Origin: Rhodamnia argentea
Lineage: Eukaryota > Streptophyta > Magnoliopsida > Myrtales > Myrtaceae
Reading direction: 5' to 3'
DNA length: 64,000 nucleotides
Assembly (NCBI RefSeq): GCF_020921035.1
Contig: NC_063159.1
Coordinates: 7,790,501-7,854,500, forward strand
Shown one piece after another: positions 1-13,091 of the stretch (its first letter is position 1; each line of letters opens with the position of its first letter). A program made the translations under genes and the position numbers. A model generated the notes under the pieces. That model saw only the letters and a list, made by a program, of their open reading frames with translations, ran no database searches and was not told the DNA's origin.

Positions 1-92
1 TCTCGATAAAGCGGGCGAAAAAATTGCTCGAGGAGATCTCGGCGTCGAAGTTCTCTCACATGGGAGGTGGACGAAGCAGATGCGAGGGGCGG
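1..92 (-). pseudogene. UDP-glycosyltransferase 5'-region fragment, cut by window edge
   Basis: These bases align closely with about 4588-4672, which encodes part of the N-terminal half of the UGT copy at 3437-4854. The shared block covers the segment around the 'FTHFIESNK' residues. Downstream bases (160-300) also match the 5' flank of that copy (5085-5260), so this is a paralogue in the same orientation. Only about 30 codons lie in the window and the gene continues to the left, so its state cannot be judged. Confidence 0.6.
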
Positions 93-122
93 CATTTTCT
101 TAATTCTTTTTATTCTCGCCGT

Positions 123-125
<3 letters not shown>

Positions 126-160
<35 letters not shown>
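126..160. repeat. (TA)n microsatellite
   Basis: This is an uninterrupted alternating TA run of about 35 bases, just 5' of the edge UGT fragment. The corresponding place beside the second copy (near 5040) has no such run, so it expanded after the duplication. Confidence 0.9.
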
Positions 161-162
<2 letters not shown>

Positions 163-2445
163 ATAGCAAGAAGGGAAATGACGTCATGGCTTTGCTGTAC
201 TAAGTGACTTTTTGGAGTGCTCTTCACATTATTGGCAAGACTTGATCAATTTTATAAGATAAGTCCATGCGCACCTAATACATGAGATGAATATAAAATA
301 GGTTTGGTAGGCCATTTGCTCCTTTCTTTCTCAGCAATGCTTTTCTCGTACGTTGTATTTCCTAAAAATTCCTAAACTTTAGATTCAGTCTCATATCTAT
401 AAACTTGGATTTTTAAGATATTCAATACTCAAGTTTTCCCGAAGTGGTTATTTTGTCTCGGAAAAAACCCCAAAATTTAGGTCTAGTCCCGAGCAGAAGC
501 AGAAGATCTAGATACTTGAATTGACCTTCACTTTTGAACTAAGGGATTTCAAGCACACGTACCCGCTCGAAAATGAGCTGATCACGTGAGATCCAACCAA
601 GAGAGCTGGCTACGAATTGCCTTATTCAAGGCTCTCCAACTCGCTCATACATAGTTGGCTATGATCTTTGGCTTGCTCTTTCCATAAACCTCCATGAACT
701 TTTTTTTCTTGAAAAAAAAAACCCAAAATTTTAGTACAATCCCAAATCTATCACTAATTTATTTTGTCTAAAAAAAAGCAAATTTTCAATATATTATCAA
801 ATCTACCCCATGGTCCAATCCCAACTTGATATGACATTTCCTCGATAAGCAACTCGCGTTAGCTAAGTAATGGGATGATAGATACAGACCAAAGTGGCAT
901 TTTCACGTGGATATTAAGTCTACACCAATAAAGGAATTCTAAAAAATGAAGCTGTTCTAGGATATGAAAATTAGGGACGATCAATGGTAATTTCTGGACA
1001 GAGGGCTCATGGAGTATATTTGAGGTTAGATTAAAACTCTGTCAATTTTTGTAGACAAAACAATTGGGATAGATTTGAGACTACACCTAAAGTTTAGGAT
1101 TTTACCGAGATAGAAAAAAATTGGGGGCAAATTTGGGATTGAACCTAAAATTCCAAATTTATTCTGAGACAAAAAAAGTTCGAGCCATATTTGGGACTTA
1201 ACCTAAAGTTGAAGATTTTTTTAAGGATTTAGGCCGCTGAAAAATTGTCCAATAGTCTTAAATCGGGAAAATTACCAAAAAAATAATAAATTTATTGCAT
1301 TTTTACTAATTCCATCATTAACTTTTTAATTGTACCAATGGAGTCATAAACTTTTTCACCTGTTATCAATTGAGTTCATTCAGTCAATTTTAGTTGGAAA
1401 TTGCTGGCGATCCTTGTTTAGATAAATATTTCACAAAAATATTTCTGCAGATTAGATGAGCATAGTGACAAATTGCCACAAATCATATTGAATTTAGCTG
1501 AGCATAGGTGACAAATCACAAGAAGTGCATAAGGGATCTTTTCTCGTATATGAATGATGTTCTCTCTCTCTCTCTCATGTAGGGAGTCATCGTGGCAACC
1601 TTCTTTTTTTTTTCTTTTCGATGCACAGGAGATTATCAAGCGACTTAAGTCATCAATCTCATCGCTATATAAATTTGACAAAAGACTCGTCAAATCAACC
1701 ATCCGCGATGAATCAGTTCATTACGTACTAGTTTAGGGACTTTGCTAATATAACAGCATTTGAGTGGCTATAAGAATAACATATCGTGGATCACAATTTG
1801 TTGAAGGAATGGATCAAACAATAATTTTTAATTATTTTTTTATGGCTCACAACATGTTGTCGATCTCCCAAGAGACAAAAAACTATCACATAAGCATCTT
1901 CCACAAATGTTTCACATGCTTATTTTCACGTTATTCCTACATTGTGATAGATTTATATTCTTCGCATTGTTACAAGTCAAGTGTAAGCTAATTTTTTTAA
2001 TATTTCATATGTCGTGCTTTTGAAGGAGGCCCCATTTGTTCAATAGGTGCGATTGGCATTCTCAACCATTCAAAGTGACCAAGTATTTTAAAATGAAACA
2101 TTGGAGAATTCACTAGCGTAAACAAAATTTTAATTACACGAGAGCTTTACCCTTGATTTGATGATTTTGATCAATCTCTAACTCACCATCAAATTTCGAT
2201 CAATCTTGGACTCGTTTTGTGGTTGAACATTAATCTAAAATTTTCATGTTAAAGACGACTTTAATGAATACAAATTGATCTAGCACGATGAAAGCAACTT
2301 TCTTTTTTGTAATTCAACATGCATACACCAAGAACTGCTCTATCATAGCAGTCACCTAAATCAAGCCTTATTATTCAAGATATCCTTGATCAAACAACCC
2401 AAAGACAAGTAGGAAGAGCCACCCTCAATCAACGCAAGCTTGAAA
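160..2445. repeat. Segmental duplication, copy 1 (UGT intergenic block)
   Basis: Several blocks here recur in the same order at 5085-6900: 160-300 with 5085-5260, 1380-1690 with 5395-5710, and 1990-2445 with 6420-6870. The block from about 2030 also matches 3060-3500. The last part (2365-2445) matches the 3' end of the UGT copies at 3437-3500 and 6800-6900, so it is the tail of another truncated minus-strand UGT. No other gene is visible; the short ORFs here are not supported. Confidence 0.7.
345..1235. repeat. Fold-back repeat in the UGT intergenic block
   Basis: The left side (about 370-500, 'cctaaactttagattcagtc') is roughly the reverse complement of the right side (about 1040-1220). Several 60-100 bp units of the same motif repeat between them. 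The same motif family occurs at 38545-38880. It looks like a decayed non-autonomous inverted-repeat element; exact ends and a target duplication are not clear. Confidence 0.45.
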
Positions 2446-3059
2446 TGACTAGTTTGAACTCTACGGACGCTCATTTCAAGTGAGTCCAAAGTCATTTCAA
2501 ATCTAACTCTACATACTTAACAGGCAAACTCGCCTCCGACCTAAAAGATGGACAAAAATAGAGGTACGAACCGGCTCCAAACAGAGTAGTTCAATCCGGT
2601 TCCAAAAGTGCGCAACAAACTTCAAAGTTTTACCTAGTGCTTCGAAACGACATTGATTTGGCATCGTAGATTGCTAAACCGGTCGATTTCCCTATCTTTT
2701 CTATCATTCTTTCTTTTGCCGACTCTTCCCTCTCTTTTTTCTTCTCTTTATTTTCCTATGAGCTAGCTACAGAAGGAAATAAAAATGGCTCAGGGCTTGA
2801 GTCTCTTGGGCCTGAATTCCTCCTTTCTTTTGGAAGGCCCATTTGCTATACTGGGCACACTAGGCGAGGTGAGACACGGCGAGCGAGCGAAGCTCTGCGA
2901 CGGCTTATCAGATGTTGGGTTTGTGGCTCCCGGCGAAGTGACTGAGGGAAGCTCATTGCGGTGGAGGTAAATGAAGTGGTGGAGGGTGGCGATAGACGTG
3001 GCGGGAGCGACTCGATCCGAGAGTCGATCTCAGAGTTTTGATCTAGAAGGAGGCTACAT
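2446..3059. other. Intergenic, no gene recognised
   Basis: A GC-richer patch (about 2785-3050) carries overlapping short ORFs on both strands. None has recognisable domains, and the patch is absent from the other duplicated UGT blocks. I see no RNA gene or clear element. Confidence 0.5.
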
Positions 3060-3436
3060 GTGTTCAGGAGATGCAATTGCCATTCTTCACCATTTAAAGT
3101 GACCACATATTCTAAAATGAAGCATTAGGGCAAACATGACTTGTGTAAATAAAACTTAATACAAAAGACCTGATCGACTTTTGATTTAACGATTTTAATT
3201 ACCAAGTCTCTCGATAACAATTAAATCAAGAGAGGATATAACCGATTGCGTTAGCGGTGTATGCTGGATTTACTCTTTCAAAGTCCTTGCCGACCCAATA
3301 TTTAGAGAGAATTTCATTTTCTAAAATGCCCACATCAAGCTGACTTTTACGAGGACAAATTGAGTAAGCAACAGTTTTTGATTCGATGTGCATATACCAG
3401 AAATGTTAAAGATTCCAACCATGGTAATAATTTGAA

Positions 3437-4854
3437 TCAAGGCATATTAGTCAAGATGTCCTCAATCAAACGACCCAAAGACAAATAGGAAGAGCCACCC
3501 TCAACCGATGCTTTCCTACTCTTCTTGCTCGCCTCCTCCACCTTCTTCCGCCACTCATTACTGCCCTCTTCCATTAACTTTCGTATTCGACCTTCTATTT
3601 CTTCTGCCGTCACGACGTCGCTCTGTATCCCGAGATCCCTCCTGTAGTCCATCTGGATCTCTATCGCGAGGCTCAACTCCACAACCAGTTGGAATGCGTT
3701 GAGCTGTTGCTCTGCATACAGGGGCTACGTCACCACCGCCATGCCAAATCATATGCTCTCCAAGGTGGAGTTCCATCTGCAGTGCGACACAAATCTCCTG
3801 ATCCCCGGGTGAGCCAGGACCACAGCCTGCGGGGCCCACCCAATCACTTTCCCGACACCGGCTGTCCGGTCTAACAACCCCTCGGGCAAGACCTCCGAGC
3901 GCGCGGTAACTCAATCATGCCCTTCTACGACGGTCGCCTTAGGGACCATAGGAAGCGGTGCAGCACGCAGGACATCTCCTACACCTGGTCCTCGTCGAAG
4001 CTCCCGTTGCCCCCGAAGCACAAGAAAACCACCGAGGAAGGCGGTTGCTCGGCGTGCCACTCCATGATGTCATCGCCTTGATAGCCACCATAAGCCTTCT
4101 CTTAAGTCTCACCATTCAGATTCAGTATGGGTCCCACGGGGTACGCCACGGGGTCCCCGAGGCCCGCCAAGGACCTCAACGCAAGCGGTTCAGGCTCGTC
4201 AAACGTATTTACGACAATGCCCTTGGTCGCTCTCATCCTCTTGACGTGCTCAAGGAACGGTCGGACCCACCCCTTTATTAGAACTACGGAGGATAAAACC
4301 TTGGCTGGTAATGGATTCGTGAAGCTCGGGAAGTCCAGCTCACCGGTCGAGTCCTTGAATTCGGTTATATCCACGTGGTGCTCGTCTTGGAGCGACTGGA
4401 GTTGCAGCATCAGGCTGAGGAACGCAGCGCTCGACGGGAAGAAGACATAGGATGGGACTCCGAACTCGTCCGCCAGGTCAATCATGGTGGTGCAGAACAT
4501 GTCAAGGACAAACCCCGCAAGCCGCCAGGTCGAGCCAGCTGAGTCGGCGAGCTCGGTGACAGCCCGCTCGACGTGGGGCTTGTTGCTTTCGATAAAGTGG
4601 GTGAAAAAATTGCCCGAGACCTCTGTGTCGATGTTCTTACGTGGGAGGTGGACGAAGGGGATGCGAGGGGCGGCCAGGGAGGAGGCGAGTGAGTTTGTGT
4701 ATGAGTCGACGTCGGAGTTGTACGGAAGCTTCCTAACAAGGACAGTGACAGAGAGGCGGGAGTCGCGGTCGACGAGGAGCTTCGCCATCTCGACCATCGA
4801 CACCAGATGGCCCATGACCGGGATCAGGACGAACATGAGCTCGGCACGGGTCAT
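3437..4854 (-). pseudogene. UDP-glycosyltransferase (UGT71-like) pseudogene
   Basis: The first 250 codons (4854 down to 4105) are open and read as the N-terminal acceptor-binding half of a plant family-1 UGT ('LMFVLIPVMGHLVSMVEMAK', including the conserved early His). At 4102-4104 an in-frame TAA follows 'ILNLNGET'. The same frame continues with '[13 protein letters not shown]', then a TAG at 3979-3981, then frameshifts. The PSPG sugar-donor box is recognisable only by switching frame (about 3660-3860, 'LAHPG...FVSHC...WNST...YAEQQLNAF'). The last 81 codons (3682-3437) are open again and end like a normal UGT. An intact enzyme would be a single exon of about 470 codons that glucosylates small molecules in the cytosol. 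With two stops and shifts this copy cannot encode one. The subgroup is inferred from motif style only. Confidence 0.85.
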
Positions 4855-5079
4855 GGCGATGGCGATCGCGGAGGAAGATGCATTGTGGTTGGAAAAGACG
4901 GTGATGAATCTGGAGGCTTTGTATGTTGATTATAGTCTTTCCGTGTTTTAAGGTGGGGAAGATTCTTGGTTTAATACTTCTCCTTCTCGCGGCAATTTTG
5001 TAATTCTTTTTTATTTTCTTTGTTCGATTTCATTTATTCTATTATTTGAGAAATTTGGCTTTCTTTATTTGTACGGAAC

Positions 5080-6900
5080 TAGAAAGAAGGGAAATGACGT
5101 CATGGCTTCGCCGGATGCAGTCAACGGGAGGTGTAGTTTGACTACGCACGGTACTTACTTCTTAGTAACTTTTGAATGCTCTTCACATTATTGGCAAGAC
5201 TCGATCAATTTCATAAGGTCAATCCACGTGCACCTGATGCATGAGATGAACATGTAATTCGTTGGGTCTGAAAAGTTATCTAAAAAATTCTAAATAAAAA
5301 AAATTACTAAAAATTTTTTAAATTAATTACACTTTTACCAATTCAATCGTAAACTTTTTAATTGTGTTAATTGCGTCATAAAGATTTTCACGTTAAGTCA
5401 ATTAAGTCCATTGGGTCAATTTTGGCCGAAAATTGCTAGCGCAAGTGGCGACCATCCTTATTTAGATAAATATTTCACAAAAATACTTTCTGCAGATTAG
5501 GTGAGCATAGTGTAGATATTCAATTGAGCTGAGCATAGGTGACAAATCACAAAAAAGTGTTAAAGGGGTCTTTTCTCATTCTGAATGATGTTCTCTCTCT
5601 CTCTCATGTTGGGAGTCATCGTGGCAACCTTCTTTTTTTTCTTTTCGATGTGCAGGCGATTATTAAGTGGCTTAAGTTATCACTATATGAATTTGACAAA
5701 ACACTCGACAAATTATCAGAAAAAAAATCCTAAATTTATTGTAACTATAGCAATTTAGTAATAATTTTTTTGATTCAGTTCTAAACTTTTTGCATTTGTA
5801 GCAATTCAATCCATTTGAACCGTCAGCGGCGACGTGGCATCGCCGGTGCTACGTGTATAATTTTGAGTAGTATTTTTTAAAATTTTTCCTTTCCTTTATC
5901 CTTTTTTCTTTTCTTTTTGTCTTTTTCTTTTCTTTCCCACTTTGGCCGGCAAGGGATGCCAGAGCTCGCTGGCCATTGGGCAAGGGCTTTGCAGCCCTCC
6001 ATTGGCTCGCCTAGGCGGGACAGAGGCCATGGCAGCCGTGGGTGACGGTGGCCATGGCCTCGCTAGCCCCGAGCATGACCGCTAAGCCCTCGCCGACCAC
6101 AGGGAGAAAGAAAAAATAGACAAAAAGGAAAGAAAAAAAGGAAAAAGAAAAGAAAAATAAATAAATACAAAATAAAAAAAATATAAAAATATTATTTTTT
6201 AACCACTATAAAAATATTATTTAAAAAGTCCACATCAGCTCCGCCTCGTCAAATGGGCTGAATTGGCACAAACGCAAAAAGTTTAGTACTCGAATTGGTA
6301 AAAAAAAAAGTTTATGACTTAATTAGTACAATTGCAATAGGTTTAGGAATTTTTTGGTAATTTTTCTTAAAAAATTTGCATACATATTTTCACGTTATTC
6401 ATACATTATGATAGATTATATTCTTCGAATCAAGTGTATGCTAAATTTTTTCATAGTTCATATGTCGTGCCCCATTTCAAGAGGTGCAATTGACATTCTC
6501 AACCATCCAAGGCGAACAAGTACTTTAAAATGAAACATTGGAGCATTCCCTAGTGTAAATAAAACTCAAAAACTCTACACAAGAGTTTTAATTTACCCTT
6601 GATTTGATAATCTTCGATTAATCTCTCCCTCTCCATCAAATTTCGATCAGTCTTGGACTCATTATGTGGTTGGACATTAATATAAAATTTTCGCGTTAAA
6701 GATGACTTTAATGAATGCAAATTGATCTAGCACAATGAAAGCAACCTTTTTCTAATTCAACATGCATACACGGAGAACTGCTATATAATAGTAATCACCT
6801 AAATCAAGCCATATTATTCAAGGTGTCCACAATCAAACGACCCAAAGACAAGTAAGAAGAGCCACCCTTAACTAACGCCATCCTACTCGTCTTACTCACC
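5080..6900. repeat. Segmental duplication, copy 2 (UGT intergenic block)
   Basis: This is the 5' flank of the UGT pseudogene at 3437-4854 followed by the 3' flank of the next truncated copy. It is collinear with 160-2445. It contains an inverted-repeat element at 5712-6372 with no counterpart in copy 1, so that insertion postdates the duplication or was lost from copy 1. Confidence 0.7.
5712..6372. mobile_element. Non-autonomous inverted-repeat element (MITE-like), GC-rich core
   Basis: The left end (about 5712-5760, 'aaatcctaaatttattgtaa') and the right end (about 6310-6370) are imperfect inverted repeats about 50 bp long. The core (5935-6110) is GC-rich and the sub-terminal parts are AT-rich. 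The same architecture and end sequence recur at 24758-25258, so this is a dispersed family. No coding capacity is seen and I found no convincing target duplication for this copy. Confidence 0.6.
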
Positions 6901-7330
6901 TCCTTCACCTTCTTCCTCCTCTTCCCCACCTTCTCGCCCTCCATTAACTTCCTTATTCCACCCTCTATTTCACTGCCGTCACGACGATGACGACATGGCT
7001 CCCAATCTAAAATCCCTCATGTATTCCATCCTGATCTCTGCCGCGAGGCTAAGATTCACCACCAGCTCGAATGCATTGAACTGTTGCTCTGCGTACAGGG
7101 GCCACGTGGCTATCGGCACGACGAACCATGTGCTCTCTAGAATCGAATTCCATCCGCAATGGGACACAAACCCCCAATTGCTGGGTGGGCTAGGACTGCA
7201 ACGTGCGGGGGCCACCCAATCACTCTCCCGACACCTGCCGTCCGGTCCAAGAACCCCTCCAGCCAGACCTCCGCAAGGTCCACATAGTCACGCAGGATCT
7301 CAACCTCCACTTGCCTTGGCAATTTGAGAT
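6840..7330 (-). pseudogene. UDP-glycosyltransferase C-terminal fragment
   Basis: The minus strand reads a UGT C-terminal region in two frames: '[21 protein letters not shown]' (about 7290-7200) and then the PSPG box '[15 protein letters not shown]...[14 protein letters not shown]' (about 7185-7040). The frame change lies near 7200. The N-terminal two thirds are missing, and sequence to the right of about 7330 is unrelated. It shares flanks with the other UGT copies, so it is a truncated tandem paralogue that cannot be functional. Confidence 0.8.
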
Positions 7331-8085
7331 TTTTTGGGTTCCCCGGTTTTCGTAGGTTATTTCTTTTCTTTATCATTTGTGCAGAGGTCTCATTTACTAT
7401 TGTTTATTTGTTTATTGATTTGATAAATAGTAGGATTCGTGCTCCAAGAAAATTGGAGAAGAATTTTGGGATGGTGGTTTTCCTCAGTTAGTCAAGATTC
7501 CTTCTTTGATGAGATTGTAACGAATGATTATTGCTGACATTCCAAAGAAAGCCATCCCGTCTTGATAATCGTTTCTCGGATGTTGTAATAGCCCTCTCAT
7601 CTCGATGACCGCTTCCTGAGCCCACATTGAACCGATTAGGGTCCGGTCCTTCACAAGCCACGCTAAAAAGAGGGTCGTGCTCCAATTCTCTCAATGGATA
7701 ATTTGGAAGCTCGTCCTTTATTAGCCAAATCCTCGAACAAATTACTTAGTTAGGACCATCCGTGAGTTAATCTTTTACTTACAAGTAACATCACAGGTTA
7801 ATTCTCCTCTCTTTTATGGTCCAAGATGGTTGCCATGGGAATTAATTGAATCAATTCTCTCCTTTCTCCACTGACTACAATAAGCATGAGTTTATAAAAG
7901 AAATTTTCATAGAAAGGACTTAACTAGTGACATACGGGGTACCATGTACTAGTCTTTGTTTTCTTTCTTCTTTTGAAAATTGAAACCTCAATCTCGCTTA
8001 AAGATAGCGATCTTTGAGTCTTTTCCATGGATTGACGACGAGAAGTACAAATTTTCCTGATGATTAGGAAAGTGTTCACTCATTT
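7331..8085. other. Spacer between UGT fragment and Tat-like LTR
   Basis: No gene is seen. The part next to the LTR (7988-8085) has no match to the corresponding side of the second LTR copy, so it is probably the original flank or the remains of another element. Confidence 0.4.
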
Positions 8086-8944
8086 TGCAACAAGGAAAAT
8101 CTTTCACCGAAATTCGTTCTTCGATTTTTATTAAGAGGGTTCTGTGTTCAACTATCGATGGAAATTTTAGCGAGAACAAGGAACAACGCGGATATGTGGA
8201 AATGAATTGGAAGTAGATGAACTGAATGAGTACTTGAGATCAACACGGGTTTGAACTACGTTACAATGCTCCTAGGAAAGCAGTAAATAGCTGGGAGTTA
8301 AACTTGGGTTGCAAAAAACTGAAAGTGCAGGAAACTTGAAATGCGTTGAAAGCTAAATTGTAGAAGACATTGAGTATTTTTTGCATGAGTTGTTGATCAG
8401 CCTCCTTCCTCTTCTCTTCTAAGTATTTGTATCTTCTCGCATCTCATAACCGTCCCGTCGGTTATTCTCTTATTTTCAAACCTTGAATCTTGGCGCTTTC
8501 AATAGATGCCCCTTTTACCCATGTTCCTCACTTTCTTTGTTCGCCAAAACTTGATCCTTAACTACCCACATGATTTTGAATTTGAATCTTGATAGATAAC
8601 TTCCCATGATCTGCTCAAGCCCATTACTTCCGTTTCCTGCTCGTAAATTTAACTTAGTTGACTCATGGTTCTCTTTAATCCTATAACTCTCTATCGTTGC
8701 TGGCCTTCTGTAGTTTTCGGGACATTCCCAAATCATGACCACCCTGCCAAATCTCCAAACTACTCAATAGTCCTGCTCCCCCACTTCCCGAATATCGGGT
8801 TTAGCCTCTTTGCCACTTTCGGTATCTTGCGGTCAACTTATAGACTTCGAGAAGTGGTTCATAGCTCCCGATTTGCCGAATTCGGGACATAATGACACCG
8901 ACGCCCACTCGGCATTCGTGCTCATTCTTATTCTAGTGTCAACA
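8086..8944 (-). repeat. LTR of Tat-like gypsy element (left copy, 3' LTR)
   Basis: About 859 bp matches 15438-16285 almost end to end. Read on the minus strand it begins TGTTGACACTAG and ends with TGCA. A purine-rich tract on the minus strand (8945-8960, 'aaaagggggcatt') sits immediately upstream of the TGTTG end, as expected for a polypurine tract before a 3' LTR. This fixes the element as minus-oriented. Confidence 0.75.
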
Positions 8945-9205
8945 AATGCCCCCTTTTAAAAGAATTAAAAGAATAAACATCAGAAATAAAGAGTCACTCC
9001 CTTTTTGCTTCAACCGCCATCTCGTTGCCTCGTTTTGCACGCTTGGTTTTTCAACCCTTTTCGAATCAATCTGATATATAGACGGCTATCCCCACGCAAT
9101 CCGACCTCTCGCCTTCAAATCTATCCTTTCGAAATTCATCTTCTTAGTCATTCTCGTGCCCTTTTCGCTTTCTCTGCAACCTTACTCCGTGTTTGTCCAA
9201 ACTCC

Positions 9206-12200
9206 ATGGCTCCCAAGGCTCAAGCCCCTTCCTTTTCCACATCCAATGCCCTAAATCAATATCGTCTATTCGGGGACTCTGACGATTTCAAAGTTGAACG
9301 GCATCCGTTCGCGGTGCAAAACGATTATGAGGATTCCTACATCTTCAGCCCCGCGGTCTACAACCATTTTTCTGTTCCCAAGTGCCTCTCCAGTTTCTTC
9401 CCACGCCATCAAACCGAGGTACTCCAAATCCATGATTCGTCCATCTTGGCTTACAACTAGCACTCTCGCCCTTCTCGTCTTAGGGCTTTTTCTGATTTCG
9501 AACCAAATTTTTACCAATGGTACCTTCGACCCCTTCCTTCCAAGAGCTCTCTTTGGGATGAGCTTCTGATCCATAATACCTTGCGTCTTGTTGTTTTAAT
9601 TATCATCTAAATCACGGGCTAATTAGTGCGTTGTCCTATTTTTGATCTTCTTCTACCAATTGCTTCTTTTTCCCTTTCTCTCCGATGTCGGTAACCTTGC
9701 TTGACATCTATCGCCTCACCGGTCTCGGTCCTTTAGGCATGCACCCGTCGATTTTGTCTTCTTTAGATTCTCGCTCGGGGCTCGGTAAGTTATCCGACTC
9801 TGAGTTGGCTTACTGAGCCTTTATCGTTAAGTATTTTAGGAAGGAAGATGCGGTTACCGATGAAGAACACACTGCCTTCCTTTTGTATTGGCTCAGTAAA
9901 TTCCTCTTATGCCATCCTATCGTTAGAGTTTCCAAAGACTTCTTTGCCATAGCTTCTGCTTTAGCTTCGGGAACTTAGCCGGCCCTAGGCAAAACCACTC
10001 TAGCCTTACCGTATTGAGGCTTAGGCCATGCTGCTTCTTCTATCATTTCGGATGAAACCGGTGGAGTTTATAGTGGTCATCTCTAGATTCTCCAAGCATG
10101 GGCATCCTTTTGATTCCCTTCTTGGTTTTTTGAGGACCAAGTCATCCAGCCTCTCTCTATTTCCATCTTGAATCATCCTGTCTATCCAGCTCTAGGCAGA
10201 GAATTAGTCCTCGTTTAGAGGGGCGGTCTTCGTATCTTCGGTATTTTCTTTCTCAAATCCTCTCTACCGAAGGGAAGCAGCCTTCTTTCTGCCCTTTTCT
10301 CACTTCTCAATTTAGGTCATATCTTCCTTCTTTTCATAAAAACAAGAGTGATTTCTGGCGGTTAGTCTTGACCTCTGTTGATCTCCCCGTAAGGTTTTTC
10401 ACAAAGGGTAGATTCGTCGCTAGATTCGAAATCTATTCTCCCCAATATTGTGCTAGACAATTTGGGTTGATTCAAGGGGTTCTAATCCCGGCTCTCTATA
10501 CTTTTTCCTTTTCTTCTATCAATAAAGCCTTCTGTAAACTGGGTGACAGTCAAACCTTCGCGAAACCGACCACACTAATCGGTACATCTACCACTTGTTT
10601 CGTGTTACCAAATTTTCTACACATCCCGATCGCTCTTCGGTAGAGTTCGACTACTGGTGGAAGGACTATCGAAATGATGTATTCTTAGAGCACCTGGACA
10701 TGGTCCTTCTGAAGATAAAGGACGTGGTTCCTCCCACACTTCCCAAAGCGATCGAAGATGACTACACACCTTCTGCTGAACCGACAAAGCCCATCAAGGG
10801 TTATCTACCTCTTCTTCTTCCAATATGTATCTTCATTCAGTATTTAGTTCTGCATCTAACCATCTACTTTTACAGCAAGTAAGAAGAGAAAAATTTTGGA
10901 ACCGCTTGCTCCAGTGAAGGTGCCGAAGAAGCCTGCAACCAAAAGAATTTATGTTTGGCCTTCAGAACCATCTCCCGAAAGCTCTCCACTAATGAGCTCA
11001 TCTCCCGAGCCTACGCTTTGGGCCATGATGAAGCCGCGCACTCTAAAGGGTAACTTTACGTTTGTACCCAGTTTTTTACGGTCATAAGTGTATTTGCCAA
11101 TGCTGACTTGTATTTTTTCAACTAATTCGGACACTCTTAAGACTTATAAGTCCAATGTAGTATCCCTCACTTCACCTCCGGCCATGGCTTCTTCTATCAA
11201 GGCAACGACTCCCGATCCTGCTTTGGTGATTCCTACTTCCTCAACAGAGATTCATCTGAGTCGGTATAATCCCAGCCTTCCGGCCTTGAGGAAAATGCGC
11301 CAGCAAAGGATCCCTTTCCTCCTTCAATCATTGGTACACCTTCCTCCCTTCCTCTGGGAGTTGAAACCAAGGAGAAGAGCTCGTCCCTTACCCCAGGTGA
11401 CGAATCGTCTTACGCCCCTCTTTCGGGATCCGAGGAGAATCAACTTCCAGCTCCGATTGGTAAGTTATGTCCTTTCTTTGTTTCTTCAAGTGCTTCTTGT
11501 ATTATTGGTTAATGTATATATTTACATTTGTAGACATTGATGAGCCTCCACCTACACCAAAGAAAATTCTAATTCTTGATGGTGAATTTCTCGAAGGCCC
11601 ATCAACCGTGTCACCACCTCTTGCCCCTCCTTCCACAATCGTCCCGCCCCCTCAAGGAGCTCATGTCGTAGCTAATTCATCCGCTCCTCCTACTCCTTCT
11701 GCAACTAAGGCGGCACCTTTATCAAAGGAGGAGAGAGCCAAAATGAAGAGGATACTACTCACTGATCTTCCTTGCTCCTCTGCTATCGACCATCCTTCAG
11801 AGTCCCTCGATCCATCATCACTCTCCGACGTCCCCAGGCATATAGCCAAAGCCAAATGGAAAGAACTCCTTGAGCTGTTGGAACCTGGTTATGGGAAGTT
11901 GATCAATGACTCAAAAAGGGAATGCCAAGCGAGGGCTCTCTTTCGGGAAGTATGTTATGGTAATCCTTCTTTCATGTTGTCTAAAGATTTCTAGGACAAG
12001 AGTGACCTCTTCGCTATTGGCTTTGTGGATGCCGTGAATAGCATTAGAGTCAACCTCGATCACCTTCCTCATCTCCTCTTCGGGGAACAATGGGGAGTGA
12101 CCATTCAAGATGAACTGGCCCGCAAGCGTGAAGATGCTTGTCTTTTCTACGATAGTTATAAAGCTAAAGAGAGCAAAATTCATCGCTTGATAGAGAGGAA

Positions 12201-12447
12201 AGCAGAGCTGAAGAGAGTAGAAATTCAAATAGCGGAACAAGAGGTTACAGTGGACAACCTTTGTCCTGCGGTCAGGCGGAAACTAGAGAGGTGTCGGGAG
12301 CTGGAGAAAGAGTACGATTCCACAAATAGAATAGTCAAGATCCATGAGAAGAAAAGGGCTGCAATCATGGAGGAGAACTTTAGGCTAGAGTCTGAATCGC
12401 ACTCATTTGTAAACGAAGCTAAGGCTTTGTTAGCTAAATGGAAATGA
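9206..12447 (+). pseudogene. Antisense extra ORF of the gypsy element: plant mobile domain plus coiled coil (broken)
   Basis: This plus-strand coding remnant runs opposite to the RNase H/integrase of the same element. It starts 'MAPKAQAPSFSTSNAL' at 9206. A first part (about 9290-9600, 'FYQWYLRPLPSKSSLWDELL') and a second (about 9685-10000, 'VTLLDIYRLTGLGPLG', 'EHTAFLLYWLSKF') resemble the plant mobile domain found in MAIN/MAIL proteins and in some plant retroelements. Stops interrupt it, for example at 9458-9460 and again in 9800-10250. Later open pieces at 10595-10882, 11529-11994 and 12025-12447 are Pro/Ser-rich and then strongly charged coiled coil ending '...LLAKWK'. Intron-like breaks occur near 10870, 11048 and 11460-11530. 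I infer one spliced accessory protein, now dead. Confidence 0.6.
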
Positions 12448-13091
12448 AATGAGCACTCCTTTCTTTGACTCCGACACTTGCCGAATTTTATCTTTGCCTT
12501 CTTTTAATTTGTTTAACTTCCAAAGAGTAATAAACATCCCAACGATGAAGCTTCCCAATGCCACGCTCTACCAAATCTAACTGTTTGATCATCTTGACTA
12601 ATTATCAAATACAACGCTCATCCGACTCTCGCTCCATTTTGAAGTGCTTGGAAAGACACAATGCCGCGACTTCCATAATAAAACCAACAAGAAGGTTGAA
12701 GCACTAACCCCTCTTCACGTTTCTCCTCTTGACGTGATTGACAATAACATCCATAACCGTTTCTCCACATGCACGAACCACGTTCCTCCACTTTATTCCA
12801 CTTTTTCAGAAATAATCTTGGACACGACGTGGAGTAGATTCTACCCATTGCTCGCGCTATATCTTCCATCCTTACCCCTTCCAATCAACTTCCACATTGA
12901 CCATTCTGGATATCCTAATCTTCCTTGATTGCTACTGATTTGCTTGCTATGTCTTCGCATGGTTCCTCATCTCATATTCCTCTCTGGCCTCATCCAAGGG
13001 AACATTTCCTAACTCATTGAGGTAACAATCTCACTAGACACCAATTCGTGTTCTGTTTGAATTTGAGAACCGATCCCTTTTTCTTCTTGCA

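Noticed and set aside
2785..3106. Overlapping ORFs on both strands in a GC-rich patch
   Set aside because: No recognisable domain, open frames on both strands at once are compositional, and the patch is missing from the other UGT spacer copies.
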